A DNA stretch of 64,000 bases. Origin: Isoetes taiwanensis (Eukaryota > Streptophyta > Lycopodiopsida > Isoetales > Isoetaceae). The notes under the pieces were generated by a model. That model ran no database searches. It was not told the origin of the DNA and saw only the letters and a list, made by a program, of their open reading frames with translations. The position numbers were made by a program, and so were the translations under genes. This document shows positions 12,701 to 25,279 of this stretch, one piece after another; position 1 is the stretch's first letter; the number at the start of each line of letters is the position of its first letter. The stretch spans positions 304,250 through 368,249 of the forward strand of contig JAJEKV010000302.1 of assembly GCA_021234155.1 (NCBI GenBank). Direction: 5' to 3'.

Positions 12701-14819
12701 TATCATCGGGTGGGAGCTGAACATCCAAACCATCTTGCTTAACACATAACTATTGTGGATACAATGCCACCTCCTTCTTGTTGTTGTCCATTATGGTGGA
12801 AATAGCCTCTGAAACTCAAAAAGTAGCAAGGGAGGACATGCCTTTGCAGAACCATGCAAAAAGTGGACTCCAGTAACATGAGCCACTATATCTGATGACC
12901 ACCAAGGAGAATAAGTTGTCATAGCTGGGGCAGAGAACAGGCAAGGAGACAACATGAGATATAGAAGCAAGTACTAGAGAAGTCCATAACTGCCGTGGTG
13001 GAAGTGGAGAAACTTATCATATCCTGAAGAAGATTGATTCAAAGAGATCTCGGAAAAGACCATTGTGGAGGCTACAATAAAGGCAAATGGAACACGAGCA
13101 ACAAGCTGAAAAGAAGAAAGCAGAAAGTTGCATCAATGCTAAGGGGTTAAGGCGCACATAGGAAACCCTTTCCTATTCATCAAGGTCCAAAGTAGTTAAG
13201 CTATTATTAGATATACCTTGAACCTTCATGAGTCAACCTATGAATGGGGACAACATCCAACCCTGGTGAAGATACATTAAAATTCTTATTAGCATTCAAT
13301 TTCTCGTGTTTGACGTACCTGGAAAGCGCTTTTCCTTTTTAGCAGGATGACAAGATCCATTGTTCACACTTTATTTCACATATTTGTTCATTTCCTCGTC
13401 ATACTCGTCTTATTAAACTTGTTTCACTTGCTCCATTTCCTCACGATCCTGTTATTCCTGCTATTGTGATTTACTCATTCTACATAAGCTACTACTTCAT
13501 TCAATGCATTATTTGCAAATTTGATGATTACTTACATGTTAATTCCATGCGTACATATGGAATTATCGTGCCTATATGTCCACAACTCCTATTGCAAAAA
13601 CAAACTCACTATTGGTTTTCATTTGTTGTCCAACATTGAATGGCAGTTTCTGTTGCCCCATCCCGCTTGGTACAACAGGGTTGTTAATCCCGTTTTTTTG
13701 GATGCGCACCTTTTTAAACTCCTTAAATGGATCAACGATATTACAAACCATTTAAGCATTTAGACATTTGCCTTTCAATACATTGTTAACCATTTCAAAG
13801 GCAAATCTTGCAATAACATTTGTTAATTAAACATCTAGTTGCGCCTCTATACGTCTGAATTTCAGAAAGCTAGTATTCAAGGTAGAAGTAGAAGTTAATA
13901 TTACATTTCCTAAGATTGGGAACATATGAGGCTATATGTGAGCAAAACTAAGATGCACAACTATGACATGAAAATCTAAAGTGTAATGCTATGATGCATA
14001 GACTTGAACCACAAACTTTATATAGCCATTATGCCCAATATCACATACCATAACAAATTTGTACCTGCACAACCCCCTGAATCAAAGATAAAGAATCTTC
14101 TTTGCATGGCAACTGATTCAATATCTTCAAGCGACCAACTTGTTCTTTGCCCAAGCATTAAAAAAGATCTCTTGGAACTAGACATTGCAGGTAGACAACT
14201 CAAAATGGAGATGGTATAGCCGCTAGGGCAAGAGCCCTAAGCGGCCAAGGCAAAAAAATTGTGCGCCAGATTTTTTCGCATCTGTGATATTAATTTGATT
14301 TGATGTTGAGTGCTGTTATATACAAGTTTGATCAGAATAAGACGATGTGATATTAGATGTGATGTATAATGCCCTTGTTATGAAGATTTCTTCATGTGCA
14401 AAACTATTCAGTTAATTACTGTCAACGAAGAACCCATTCTACTTCAAGCTCCAACTAGTCATTTATTTAAGGACGTTGGAAGAGATGCAAATGGTTTAAA
14501 TAATTTAAAAAGGTTGTTGATCAAGCTTTGTTCACAATTTAAAAGTCTGAATCCCAAGGAACGACATATTAAGCTTAAGCAAGGAGAACGAATATGCACA
14601 AGGAAAATATTTTCATCACGAACTTTACATTGATAAACAAATATTATAGCTTTTTATATCTTTACTTTACCAATATTTCCACAGCCAGCACCTGCTGAGA
14701 TGGTCAACATTACTCTGAAGGTCAGAATAAAATAGAATAGAATAGATAAACAATAGGAGCTAAGACGAAGGAGCCACAATTAGGTGGTGTGCAGCCTACC
14801 ATAGAAGCATAAAAGAACC
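12701..14819. other. Intergenic, no gene recognised
   Basis: AT-rich sequence with only short frames (for example 13521-13763, 14004-14219 and 14394-14633) that resemble no family I know and lack clear splice partners. I see no repeat structure of note. Confidence 0.5.
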
Positions 14820-17800
14820 TCATTGGATGGATAGCTTGGTCCCCTCACATATGACATTTTATACACCCTTCAACATTGCTAGGGCAAGCAGACATAGTGA
14901 TCGCTCTGACCGTCCATGTGTTGTCACATTCACAGTCACGGACGAGCTAGAACGAGGAGCTATATTGCGACATGCCAAACAATTGATAGGGGCCTCATTA
15001 TATGTTAATTAGGACCTCACTTCGACATAGTAGAAATCCCACAGGAATTGGTCCAAGTTAATGCATACTCGCCACCTTTGGGGAGGGGAAGTGGGAGCAG
15101 CAACACTGATTTGAGGCAAGATGCAGATCTTTCGACTAGCAAGCTTATGCACCGCATATTGTCCCCCTTGCCGCCGTTGCAACTCCATGAATCCTGCAGG
15201 CAGAAATTGGTCCGAGTTAATGCATACTCGCTGCCAAAGGGAAGGGGAAGTGGGGGCAGCAACACTGATTTAAGGCAAGATGCAGATCTTTCGACTGGCG
15301 AGCTTATGCACCGCATATTGGTCTCTTGGAATGCCGGGGTTTACCCTGGCAGAAAGGAGATAGTATCAGCTCCATTGCTGCCGATATGGATTCTATCTTC
15401 CTTATGGAGATATGGGAGCATATAAGATATAGGCTACCAGATTTGCCAGGCTATCAACATTACTCAATGTCCAATGAGTGCACAACAAAGCGGAGACATG
15501 GGAATATTGCTTGCTATATCGAACAACTTTGACACCATTAGTCTCTTTGCACAAGATAGACAGACACAATTGCTACCTGTAGGTGCGGGTGTAACATTGC
15601 AGTGGCAACCCTCTCTTTGTGGTGGCATGCTACTACCCACATGTAGATTGTAACTTCTATTCCTCGCATTCAGATGTGGATAGGCTGGAACTCTATGTCG
15701 ATCTATATAATGACATACAACATTACAAACAATTGGGCAGGGTCATCTTGTTTGAACACTTCAATGTATGCACGAGGATGAAACAACTTACAAAATTTGA
15801 CCCCTTGGCAGAGGACGTGCTACAACTGCGCCCAGCAAAGGTGTTTTGGATAACGCATCGGATGACAACTACGTCATGCACTATGGCAGGCAGTTGCTTC
15901 ACCTATGCAACATTTTTGACTTGGTAATTTGTAATGGACTAGCGCAATGGATGGAATGTAACATCTTTGGCTTGGTAATTTGCAATGGACTAGCGCAGTG
16001 GTAGTAGCTATACTTGTAGGCAAGAGAACCAGGGGGCGACTCCAGTGTTGTTGACGGTATTACTCGCAAAGCAGGATCTGCACCTGCTTACCCATCTCTA
16101 CATTGGTACAGATAGTAGAGATGAAGAAGTTAATTTTGATCACCAACCCATCCTCTTGCAGGTGGATTGACAAATTGTGTGCATGCCCATTATTCTGACA
16201 CCATATACCTCAGCTACATTTAGGTTATGACATGCATAGACCTATGCGCAGAAGATCAAAACTAAGCTAGAGGGAATATTGTAGCTCTCCACGCTACAAC
16301 AACAGACTGCCCAATTAATCAGTGTACTTATGGCTACTGCTGACAGATAGTTTGGGAGAAGTCGCACACATCGGAGGCTCTTCAGAGATATAATATTTCT
16401 TCGCAACCAGTGGTTTGATGACAATTGTAGGGAGCTTAAATGCTAGTTTCGACATGTCACTAACCCAGAATTGTGCCCTCCTGCAATCAAACAATACCGC
16501 ACTTTTCTCAAGGGAAAGAAAGCCAAGCACATTGTGGAACATCAGCGAGAAATGTTCTACATCCTAAATCGTCATCCAAGGTACATTGTGAAACATCAAC
16601 GAGAAATGTTCTACGTCCTAAACCATCATCCGAAGACATTCCGGTAAAGGGTACTACACAATTCTTTGCGGACTGTGGGGAATATCACTTCAGAGTAGTG
16701 GATACAACATTTGCAACAACTCGATAATCCGTTTAGGATTCGTACAAGAACACCATTAGAACAATTTGTCGTCAAGAACATTGAAGTCTGCTAGGGATGC
16801 CCACTCTCTCCAACGCTCTTTGGCCTGGATCAGTGGAAAATTGTCTCATTGAATAAGGGGGAGCGGAGTCCAAATCCTACACTACATAATTAGGCAGCTC
16901 ATATACGTCAATGATGTGGACCTCTTAGCCTACATTCCAACTGACATGCAATGCCATTTGGATGCTCTGGACACCTTTTACCAGTTTACTGGCATGCGAT
17001 CAACTTGACCAACTAAAGTGCTGCTTGTCTCATCATTGCACCAGCCAAAGGCTCCTTCCTTAAAATGTGGAGATGACAATCATAAAGCAGAGTTGTATGC
17101 CTAAACCCATCAGTCACACTTGTTCGAGCATTGGTGGAGCCTGTTCTCTTATACGGGTCGAGGTTTGGAGTCATGTAATTTTCCTCGCCATCTAGAATGA
17201 CCTGAAGCAGGTGCAGAAAGCCTTCTTAGCTCGCACACTTGGGGTAAAGTCCATAGTTCCCTATCAGATCCTGCTATAAGAAACAGGTTTATTGCCCCTT
17301 AAACGGGCCGCATTGGACTGCCACATTATGTACTTTCAAAAAGTGATCAGTATGGGCGATGTTCATCTCCCCAACCTTGCTTATGCTGTGGCACTGAGAC
17401 CACAACGTCTCAAAATTTGTTGCAAGGAAAAATGAGTTCAGTGGTTCTCGCTATGGAACATGCAGGAAAGAGGTGTATACAGGTCCAAACCGAAGAGGAC
17501 CACTACCATTTGCGATAGTATCCTGATCTTGCTTCATTAGCAAAGTCTGGAATGCAAGCACCTTGGAACAGATTAAAACGACACACTACAAGCAACAGAT
17601 CAATCCCATTCTGACATGAGGTCGACAACACTACCTGCGTACACATCTGCCCATGAAGAACGTAGACTGATAGCTTCCATTCCGACGGAGGCACATTGCC
17701 TTCGCATTGAGATAGGTAGATGGATTCAGAAAGCATGCAAGAACAAGATTTGTCAATGTTGCCAGCAAGGAGCCGTTGAGAATGAATGCCACGCCATTTA

Positions 17801-17960
17801 GAATTGTCTAGCATATATGACCATATCCAGACACGATATCCAGTTAGCCCTGCGTAGTCATGTGCTGCTAGACATGACCTCTGTGGGCTTAGTGGATCAT
17901 ATATTTGAGAGATCATGAGTACAGGTACTCAGCTATGTCCTCTGGAACACTGAATTATAT
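14820..17960 (+). mobile_element. Degraded LINE (ORF1 tail, APE endonuclease, RT, zinc finger)
   Basis: The plus strand keeps LINE order. At 14890-15010 is an ORF1-like segment ('GAILRHAKQLIGASLYVN'). At 15320-15530 the endonuclease start reads like 'SWNAG..P', later 'HGNIACYI'. At 15619-15800 are the endonuclease middle 'DVDRLELYVDLYNDIQ' and 'GRVILFEHFN'. Near 16795 is the RT block B remnant 'GCPLSPTLFG'. At 16910-16990 is the RT 'D-V-D-L-L-A-Y' block and 'LDALDTFY'. At 17700-17830 is a C-terminal C-x2-C..H..C finger. Many stops break it. It is related to the minus-strand LINE at 25280-27090. Confidence 0.75.
15047..15321. repeat. Tandem duplication, ~159-bp period
   Basis: Two copies of a block running from 'attggtccaagttaatgcatactcg' to 'cttatgcaccgcatattg' lie at about 15047-15164 and 15206-15321. 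They sit between the ORF1-like and endonuclease parts of the LINE relic, so the duplication happened within the element. Confidence 0.8.
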
Positions 17961-18646
17961 CTTAATATATCATTGTATAGCTTTGTACAGTTTGTCAGCA
18001 TACCTATTACGGCCAAGGTTCCCCCCTGGAAAACCCTTTGGGGTAGGGATTTTTTCATCCTAACAGTAATACGCTTGCTGTTTTTTTATGTTTGGGTCCT
18101 ACAGGCCAGTTGGTTTTCATGGACGATAAAAGTACCTTCTATTTTATTCCTCATAATCACATTCCAAATTCCTTTCCAAATTTGTGTAAAACATAACGTA
18201 TTCGTTAGTCACCCTTCTGTTTTGTCCTGCTCATCAATTCATGCTAATTTCTTGTAACATACACCTGCAAATTACAGGCTTGAGTTGAGCAACAATCCAC
18301 TTTCCTCTTATTTACAATTTTGTGTTCGTCTCGCAACCCACAATGCGACATCACCTTATTTATTTCAAATGCTTCGTTTGCTCATATTGCCCAGCTTCGG
18401 TCGCTTTGGATCCTCGGCACACCCACCACGAAAAAGTGCAAGCTACTTTGGAACACATTTTATATTAAACCAATCTGCCGAGAGGTACTAACGCCACCTT
18501 ATCAGCGGAATCTAGGGTGCCACGTAGGTAGGGAAAGAAGATGACGTGGCATACATTAGATGGGCGCTTTTCACAGGCATAGCATAATCTCCCGCGCTCT
18601 TCTTCTGCTCGAAGGTCCGGAGCTAGGGTAACGGAGCTAGCTAACC

Positions 18647-21600
18647 ATGGGCGAGGCAGCAATCCACCAATTCGGCAATATCCTTCTTGGAGGGCGAGGA
18701 GGCACGGTATTACATTTTCCATGTTTTTTTCTGTCTATTTTCCTTTTTGGCAGCATGAGATCTTCTTTTCCTTGTTTAAGATGGGCTCGTAGTGGGTTTT
18801 GTTAAGAGCCTTAAAGCATTCTATTAAAGGTTTTATGAATCCTACTATGGGTACAGAATCCTGGTCAGCTGAAAATTCATTCCGGTGGTTTTTTATGGAA
18901 GAAAACCGGAGGAGGGAAGGTTGTAGAGGTAGCGAAGGCTGACATTCAGTCTATTACTTGGACCCGTGTTCCGAATGCCTATCAGTTAGGAGTTCGTCTT
19001 AAAGCAGGCTCTAACGTCAAGTTTAATGGATTTCGAGAACAGGTATTTGCCTGCAAACACATATGCAAGCGCTTACAATGCTGTTTTGTGGCATTCTCAT
19101 CATACTCTTCGCCTGCCATGTTGATTGTTTCGCAGTCTAGCTTTGTTGCAAAGTAACCGGTTTCTTGCATGCAGGATGTCTCCACTATAAGTACCTTTGT
19201 TTCTTTAAATATGGGAGTTTCTCCAGAAGACTTGCCACTTGCATTGAGTGGCCGGAATTGGGGTGAAATTGAGCTGAAAGGTCGGCATTCTTTTTTGACA
19301 ATCAGTATATGCTAGCTACATGATTGGCAAATGACCGTGAAATGTGTCAGCAGGCAATACCTTAGCATTTATGGTCGGGGGAAAGCAGGGATTTGAGATT
19401 TCAGTAGCCGATGTTTCACAAACACAAGTGCAAGGAAAAAATGATGTGCTGATGGAGTTTCATGTCGATGATACAGCGAGTGTGAATGAGAAAGATACAT
19501 TGATGGAATTAAGCTTTCATATTCCAAATAACAATACAACTTTTATTGGAGACGAAGAGCGCCCATCTGCACAGGTACAACAGATGTATGTGAAGAAAAT
19601 TTATTTCTGCAAGCGCACCAGTATCCATTCACTATTTAGAACTTCTATAACCATAGGCTGTACCAGGTATTCTGTGACCGAATACTATCTATGGCGGATG
19701 TAGGACCTAGTGGAGCAGATGCCATTGCTCTGTTTGAAGAAGTTGGAATTCTTACACCAAGGTATGCAGCTTGATGTCTTTTTATGAAGATGGATATGTT
19801 AACATCATCACATGTTTGTAGGGGTCGTTACAATGTGGAACTGCATCTTTCTTTTCTGCGGCTTCAGGGCCAGGCTAATGATTTCAAAATTCAATATGCT
19901 AGTGTCGTCCGTCTTTTCATTCTTCCAAAGGTGTGATGTGGCTCTTTCTAGTGCAGCTTTAGCATGCACATTTTGTTAGCAGTTTGCTTATGTTGTTTAA
20001 TGGTTAAAATTTTTATTGTTGCAGGCAAATCAGTCCTATACTTATGATGTCATTACGTTGGACCCTCCTATACGGAAGGGCCAAACATTTTATCCTCACA
20101 TAGTTTTGCAGGTACATCAAATATGGTGAATTTGATATATTTGTAGACTACCTGTTTTGTTTCTTACCTTATATTTCGCAGTTCCCAACTGAAGAAATAG
20201 CTGAGTGCACTTTATCAATGAGTCCTGAGCTCTTGGAATCAAAGTACAAAGATAGACTTCAACCAGCCTACAAGGTAAATTTCACATGCACATCTTTGAA
20301 GAATCATACTTTTGCACGTAGTCTGTTCACAGAGTATGTTCCTGGTTCTTGTATCAGGGTCTCTCTCATGAGGTATTTGGTCAAATTCTTCGAGGTCTCT
20401 CTGGTGCGAAAGTCACGAGACCTGGGAAGTTTCGGAGTAGTCAAGATAGCTATGCAGTACGAGCATCTTTGAAGGCTGAAGAAGGAACCTTGTACCCCTT
20501 GGAAAAAAGCTTTTTTTTTCTTCCCAAACCTCCTACACTTATATTGCATGATGAGGTATGTATTAGCAGGGAGTATGGTATTGTTTTCTTATTATGGGTT
20601 GCTTTTATTAATGTTTATGTGATGTTGCAGATTGAATACGTTGAGTTTGAGAGGCATGGAGCTGGAAACAGTATTTCCTCCAAAAACTTTGATCTTATCA
20701 TACGTTTAAAGAGTGACCAAGAACATCAATTTAGAAACATAATGCGGAATGAATATCATAGCTTATTTAGATTTGTGAGGTAAGTACACGGAGGCTTCAT
20801 GCTCAAGTAAATTATTTAGCTTAGCTTGACCCACTATTATGTTTATGAATTTTGCAGTTCAAAGGAACTAAAGATCCTGAATGTGGATCCTCAAGGAACG
20901 AGTGCAGTTGTCGAAGCCCTGCAGGGTTCAGACGATGAAGGTGTTGATCCACATCTTAATAGGATCAAGTCTGCTAGGGAAAGTGGTGCAGCTGGTGATG
21001 GAGGAGACAGTGATGAGGAGGTAAGTTGGACTTATGTACCTACATGGGAAGATATATGATATGTTTTTCATTTAAGGGAAGCTTAATAGTAATTGCCATT
21101 TTATTCTTCTAGGATGAAGATTTTGTAGCAGATCGGGATGATGCAGGTTCCCCAACTGATGAGTCAGATGAGGAAGGAGGAAATGCCAGTAACAGTAGTG
21201 GCGGAGAAGAGGAAGAGGAGGAAGAAGAGGAAGATGTAAGCTTTGCATATGCATCAAATTATTGGAGTAGCAAGCATCTGTTGTTTATTTGTAATATAAT
21301 ATCCAATTATTTTGTAGAAACCAGTAAAGAAAAAGGAAAAAAAATCAGAGGTCGCTCCAAAGGCATCCACACAAAAAAGAAAATCACGCAAAGATGATGA
21401 CGAGGATGGTGGAAAGAAAAAGAAGAGAAAAAAGAAGGATCCAAATGCACCAAAGAGGGCTCTGTCTGGATTTTTTTACTTTTCGATGGCTGAAAGAGAG
21501 GTAATTTTATTACAAGGATGTAAATGTGTTTTGGTAAAAGGGTTTACGTATGCATATTTGGGAAAAGTCGTATATTAATGCTTTCTTTTCTGGTGCAGAT

Positions 21601-21879
21601 TATGAAGAAAACCAACCCGAATGTCGGGTTTAAAGACATGGGTAGAGTTCTTGGTGAGAAATGGCGAAGCATGTCAGGTATGCTATAATAGTGACTTTTT
21701 TATGTGAAAATAGTGAAATTCTTATTGTGTTTTTTATTGGGACTTTAGCGGAGGAGAAAGAACCCTACGAAGCTAAAGCAAGGCTTGACAAAGAAAGGTA
21801 CAAAGAAGAAATGGCAGGTTACAGCAAGGCAGGAGGGGTGGTTGCAAATGACTCAGCAGGGTCTGAAGAGGAGGAATAA
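18647..21879 (+). CDS. SSRP1: SSRP1, FACT complex subunit (HMG-box histone chaperone), 15 exons
   Basis: This is the small subunit of the FACT histone chaperone, which with SPT16 handles H2A-H2B during transcription and replication in the nucleus. Exons by splice-site reading: 18647-18706, 18857-19042, 19175-19280, 19354-19574, 19667-19761, 19822-19930, 20025-20111, 20182-20274, 20358-20555, 20631-20779, 20858-21020, 21113-21235, 21318-21500, 21599-21677, 21749-21879. They total 1,983 nt, or 660 residues, near the usual plant length (~640-650). The N-terminal PH/POB3-like part ([18 protein letters not shown]) is followed by the SSRP1 core ([18 protein letters not shown]) and a second PH module ([16 protein letters not shown]). 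Then come an acidic stretch (about residues 470-530), a Lys-rich segment, and one HMG box (about 570-640, from [15 protein letters not shown]). All introns are GT-AG and short (60-150 nt). The start ATG precedes the conserved N-terminus. No lesion is seen. Confidence 0.96.
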
Positions 21880-22066
21880 AAGGGAGGATCAAGTGTTTAA
21901 TTTAAAAATCTGGACATAATTAATGGGTTTCTATGGTCCATGCCCAAAGAAATTTAACCAAAATATTGTACCATTGTTACTGTTAGCTGAGAAAAAAATC
22001 TCAGATGGAAATGAAATCTCAGAACATCCATTGAAGACTGGCCAAGCATGTTTTGATGTGTCTTTA

Positions 22067-22072
22067 AATAAA
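22067..22072 (+). terminator. Poly(A) signal of SSRP1
   Basis: AATAAA lies about 190 bases after the SSRP1 stop codon in an AT-rich 3' region. This is a plausible plant near-upstream element; position and motif only. Confidence 0.5.
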
Positions 22073-22099
22073 GTTGGATGCAGATGTCCTTTTGAAATA

Positions 22100-25040
22100 T
22101 GAAATTGACGTACAACTAAAGGCGTAGTTTAATAATGAGAAAATTTGCCCTATATTTTTGCATATTTCTTAAAATACGCTCTTATTTCTGGTATTTGTTA
22201 AAATGCCTCTATTTCTCACGATTCATGCTTTCCTGTGGTTTTGTTCTTTGATTCTGATGCCTCTCTAGACGAGTATGATTAGCAAAGAGGGAGTATATTT
22301 CGGTCTTGGCAGGGGCAGCTGGCCACCGCAAGCTGTTGGCGGTAGCTAGCTGCCCCGGCCAAGGCCGGAATGCACAACCTCTTGCATTCCACGGCGTCAA
22401 GGAAAGCGCAGCGGTGATGGAGCTCCAAGAACACAGAGTTCTTTTAATTTTTTTTTGCCAAGAACAGAGATTTTTTGGGTATGAACAGATTATTTGGCTA
22501 TGAACAGGGCAATGGCACAACTATGATCTTGTTGCTATGAGCTGCATAGAGCTGAATCCGATGACGATACGAAGCTACAATGGAGCTGGATCAACATGCT
22601 GTAACAAGTCATGCCAAGGGAGCCCGAGTTAGAATGGTTGCCACATATTGACCTCTCATTTGATACTAAACAAGAATGCTCACCCACTTTCCAATAGATG
22701 GTTCATAGATCATAACAAACTATGTTCTTTGTTGACAACTTGCATGAATACAAATGATGAAAGTTGCTTCTGGTTCACACTAATCAATGTCATGTATATG
22801 TCATTTACTTTGTATAAGCAGATTCAATGACACGTGTATGGCTCTTAATTCGTAAGCAGAGTTAATGGGTTATTGTGTGGCCCACGTTTTTTTTTTAATT
22901 TTTCCTTTTTTTTTAGAACCCATTAGAGTTCAAGACCCTTAGAGTCCTACTGCTCTTTTCAACTCTAATCGCTCTTTCAACTTTAATCTCTCTTTTTGTA
23001 AATACAAAAAAGACAGGAGCCATTGGTTTAATCATTGAATTTTGACAGAGGAAATCGCGGCCGTACACGTGGCAAGGAGGAGAAAAAGAAAAGGAGAAAA
23101 CCGCAGAAGCAGTGGGCGACCTCCCAATAATTGCAGGGATTCAGATCCGGTGATCCGAATCTTTAGATGCTTGACTGATGATTGCAATTGGAACAATAAA
23201 TTATGTGCTACGACGAGGCCAAAACCTAGCTATTCCGAAGACATCTCTAATGCCGAAACCCTGTTGCTTAAAGTAGACACCCCTGGATCTTACTTATAAT
23301 TATGGTCAGACCGGGGTTCAAGTTTGACGGGTACCCCCTAATTTTCCAATGACAGGCACTTTCTTTTTTGGTTTTTCATACAATAGAATGTTGATCAATT
23401 TGAACCTTTCAACTGACATACAAAAATTTTAATCGATAAACTTAGAACAAAAAGGTAAGTTACATAGTAGTAACTACTAATATAAACATACAGTTAAAAA
23501 GTTAAGAGTAGCAGATGTGGGGCTCTGGGATGTCCATTGGTGAATCTCGATGATAGAGACAACGACCGCCTCTCTGCTCGGCAGTGCTCGCTCTGATTGA
23601 AACATGGTGAAAAAACCAAGCCACAGACTCCGTCCACAGACTCTCCACACAGACGCCATTTTGTGAAAAAGGGGGGAAAGAACAAAAAAAAAAATAAAAA
23701 ATGCTCTGAGCATTACCGGCTTACTGCAAAGAGCTGTGGCAGGCAGCTGGCAGAGCAGAAATGACTCGGATTTCCCAAATTGGTGGATTTGTTGGGAAAT
23801 GGGAGAATGTAGGAGGAATCAGGAATGTAGGTTTAAAAAAGAAAATAAAAATAAATTAATGTTACCTAATTCATTATTCTATTAGAGGTAAGGTACACAC
23901 CTTATTGGAAGAGTTGAAAAAGCCGTTGTTGGTCTTCTATAGTGCCATCCATATTCTTCTGCTTTCTCCAATGGAGAAAATTGTGCAGCATTCTTCACTG
24001 GGCTGAGACAAAAGAATCCAGCAAGTCTAAATCATATTTTGACCTCAATATTCTCTTAAGATCGAATACCCAGATCTTAAACAAGGGATGGAAGTTAGCA
24101 TTAACCATGTAGTTAGAAAACAAATCTATATTTATGCTCTTAAAATGGCTGGGTCTGATCCTAATACATGGTCAGGAAAAAAGAAAAGATATCATCTTCA
24201 GGCATTAACTTCATCTCCATCCCTTGTAACAAAAGGTGGAGAATGACCTCCTATTCTAGAGACAAAGAATTTGTACATATGACTTACATCAATATTGTGT
24301 TTGTGATACATCATTTAATGGAAATTCTATTTTATTCAATTCTATTCCCTTTCTTGTTGATTGCAGTTACAACAAAGGTCTTGAATGTTTAAGGTGTCAA
24401 GTTATACTTTGGTGTTCGAACTTGGGCAGTTTGTAATCCTAGTATGAAAATTTTACCTTCATAGTCATAATTATAATTGTGGTATTATAGTTTTTAAAAA
24501 GTATGTGATGCATGCATGTTTATATGCTGATCCTTTGTGCACAATGTTAATGGTGGGCATAAACGAAGTAGATGATTGCCTTGCAAGGCAAGAAGCTAAA
24601 GAGATTTTACATTAAAAGATTTATTAACTCGATATGCCCATAAAATAACCCTAGTACTTATACAGAATGAAAGGCAAATTTATATTCGTGACCTTTCAAA
24701 TGACATACACATTTTTTTTTTTTTGCCTGTGCCTATAAATAACCCTAGTACTTATACAAAAATGAAAGGCAAATTTATATTCGCGACCTTTCAAATGACA
24801 TACACATTTTTTTTTTTGCCTTTCTATATGACATGCAAATTGATATTTGTTACCCTTCATATGCAGGGAATTCTTTTTGCTACCTGTTTTGACGGCCAAA
24901 AAAGCCAAAAACAGGCATGAAAGCCGTCAAACTTGAACCCTAGATCATACTTATGCATTCTTAAGAATGAGAATGAGAATGAGAATGATTTTTTATCGTC
25001 CACTGAGGCCAATCGGCCTATGGGACCCATAAAGAGCGCA
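22100..25040. other. Intergenic region with small repeats
   Basis: No gene is recognised. There is an imperfect GC-rich inverted repeat at about 22302-22376, centred on 'aagctgtt'. Short frames at 23042-23299 and 23477-23713 resemble nothing I know. Confidence 0.5.
24641..24821. repeat. Tandem duplication, ~93-bp period
   Basis: Two copies of 'ataaccctagtacttatac' followed by 'aaaggcaaatttatattcg', 'gacctttcaaatgacatac' and a T-run, at 24641-24730 and 24734-24821. Differences are few, so the duplication is fairly recent. Confidence 0.8.
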
Positions 25041-25045
25041 GCAAA

Positions 25046-25116
25046 CTTATTACTGTCCGGGTTAAAAAACCCCCGCCCCGAAGGGTTTTCGAGGGAAAAA
25101 CCGTGGCAGTAATAAG
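25046..25116. repeat. 71-bp inverted-repeat element (cttattactg ends)
   Basis: A perfect 10-base inverted repeat (CTTATTACTG / CAGTAATAAG) bounds a GC-rich interior with runs of C and G that can also partly fold. No obvious target duplication. It may be a tiny foldback element or the remains of a transposon end. Confidence 0.5.
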
Positions 25117-25279
25117 AATGATGTCAAACTGTACACGTATACATCAATGTTTATATACATGTCAAGTGTGTGCCCGAGGACATAGCTGATCTCGCATGTC
25201 CATAACCTCCTGAAGATATGATCCCAAAGACCGTCACGGATCGTGCTCAATGTCACATGTAACGGCTGGCCAGGCCGAC

